Shown one piece after another: positions 63,812-64,000 of a stretch of 64,000 bases of DNA; the stretch's first letter is position 1; each line of letters opens with the position of its first letter. The translations under genes and the position numbers were made by a program. The notes beneath the pieces are model-generated. The model had not been told where the DNA came from. It saw nothing but the letters and a program-made list of their open reading frames with translations, and did no database searches. The DNA is from Mycolicibacterium sp. (GTDB lineage Bacteria; Actinomycetota; Actinomycetes; Mycobacteriales; Mycobacteriaceae): contig NZ_JAEMTA010000024.1 in the NCBI RefSeq assembly GCF_016462545.1, forward strand, positions 1 to 64,000, given 5' to 3'.

Positions 63812-64000
63812 TCAGTGGGTGCCGCCCGCGTCGCACCGGTGCGCGCCGTCTGATGATCCGTGACGCTTGCGGTATCGCTGATAGGCGTTGCCGCTGGCGA
63901 TTCCGAGGGTGTCGCCGATCTTCGTCCATCCGACTCCGGCGTCGCGGGCGGCGTGCACCGCCGATTCGAGTCGCTCGCGCGAGATTGGGGTGTCGGCGTC
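63812..64000 (-). CDS. Small helix-turn-helix protein, C-terminal part, cut by window edge
   Basis: 62 codons to the stop at 63812, frame continuing past the window. RERLESAVHAARDAGVGWTK then IGDTLGIASGNAYQRYRKRH is a helix-turn-helix of the sort in which AxxAxxxGxxWxxIGxxLGxS precedes an aromatic recognition helix. The tail DGAHRCDAGGTH carries one Cys and two His. It is convergent with the TetR gene, 25 bases between ends. Likely a small DNA-binding protein. Confidence 0.62.
   Translation of the reverse strand, partial: DADTPISRERLESAVHAARDAGVGWTKIGDTLGIASGNAYQRYRKRHGSSDGAHRCDAGGTH

Overview
The window is high-GC actinobacterial DNA, almost certainly from a Mycobacterium/Mycolicibacterium. 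From 1.5 to 24.3 kb the gene order menC, bpoC-like, menD, DUF3592 membrane protein, mgtA, menG, menJ, grcC1, htpX, gpsA, yajQ, tRNA-Tyr, CYP135-like P450 follows the M. tuberculosis Rv0553-Rv0568 block (synteny recalled, not computed). GTG starts, ATGA/GTGA overlaps and leaderless-looking starts also fit.

0-24 kb is a core quinone/isoprenoid region. The left edge holds the first codons of a cytochrome b (QcrB-like) gene. Then come a flavin oxidoreductase, menaquinone ring synthesis (menC, menD), the ring methylase (menG), the side-chain reductase (menJ) and the side-chain prenyl synthase (grcC1). Between them lie a P450, a GlxA-type regulator with a PfpI-type enzyme, a large LuxR-type ATPase regulator and several secreted or lipid-anchored proteins. 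Two related 58-bp intergenic elements with 11-bp terminal inverted repeats, and a third palindrome with a related core, sit between these genes.

24.3-44.4 kb is an accessory biosynthetic block starting just after tRNA-Tyr: a short-chain dehydrogenase, a P450, a 2,907-residue FAAL-ACP-KS-AT-DH-ER-KR-ACP megasynthase, a translationally coupled 1,803-residue C-A-PCP-KASIII-KASIII protein, and a convergent MacB/FtsX-type ABC exporter. The first KASIII domain keeps a full Cys-His-Asn triad. The second has lost the Cys and apparently the Asn. This active/inactive pair fused to an NRPS module, with no thioesterase, is the best candidate for an undescribed system. A 25-nt sequence matching 22 bases of the 3' end of the tRNA-Tyr gene, in the same orientation, lies just past the exporter. 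The block therefore looks like an old tRNA-inserted island that has lost its integrase.

44.4-57.5 kb carries small membrane or metal-ligand-rich proteins below 60 residues, a peptidase-like secreted protein, a GAF-ANTAR regulator, an ATGA-coupled trio (GT4 glycosyltransferase, alpha/alpha-barrel protein, transglutaminase-like protein), an alanine-dehydrogenase/carboxyethylornithine-synthase-like enzyme, and a membrane Ser/Thr kinase whose extracellular part is a solute-binding domain.

57.3-63.8 kb is a catabolic cluster. A small membrane protein plus an NCS1 permease diverge from a flavin amine oxidase, ADP-forming acyl-CoA synthetase, DECR-like SDR, acyl-CoA dehydrogenase and TetR regulator. 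The divergent promoter region holds three palindromic candidate operators. The right edge holds the 3' end of a small helix-turn-helix gene. All functions are from reading translations; no database search was run.
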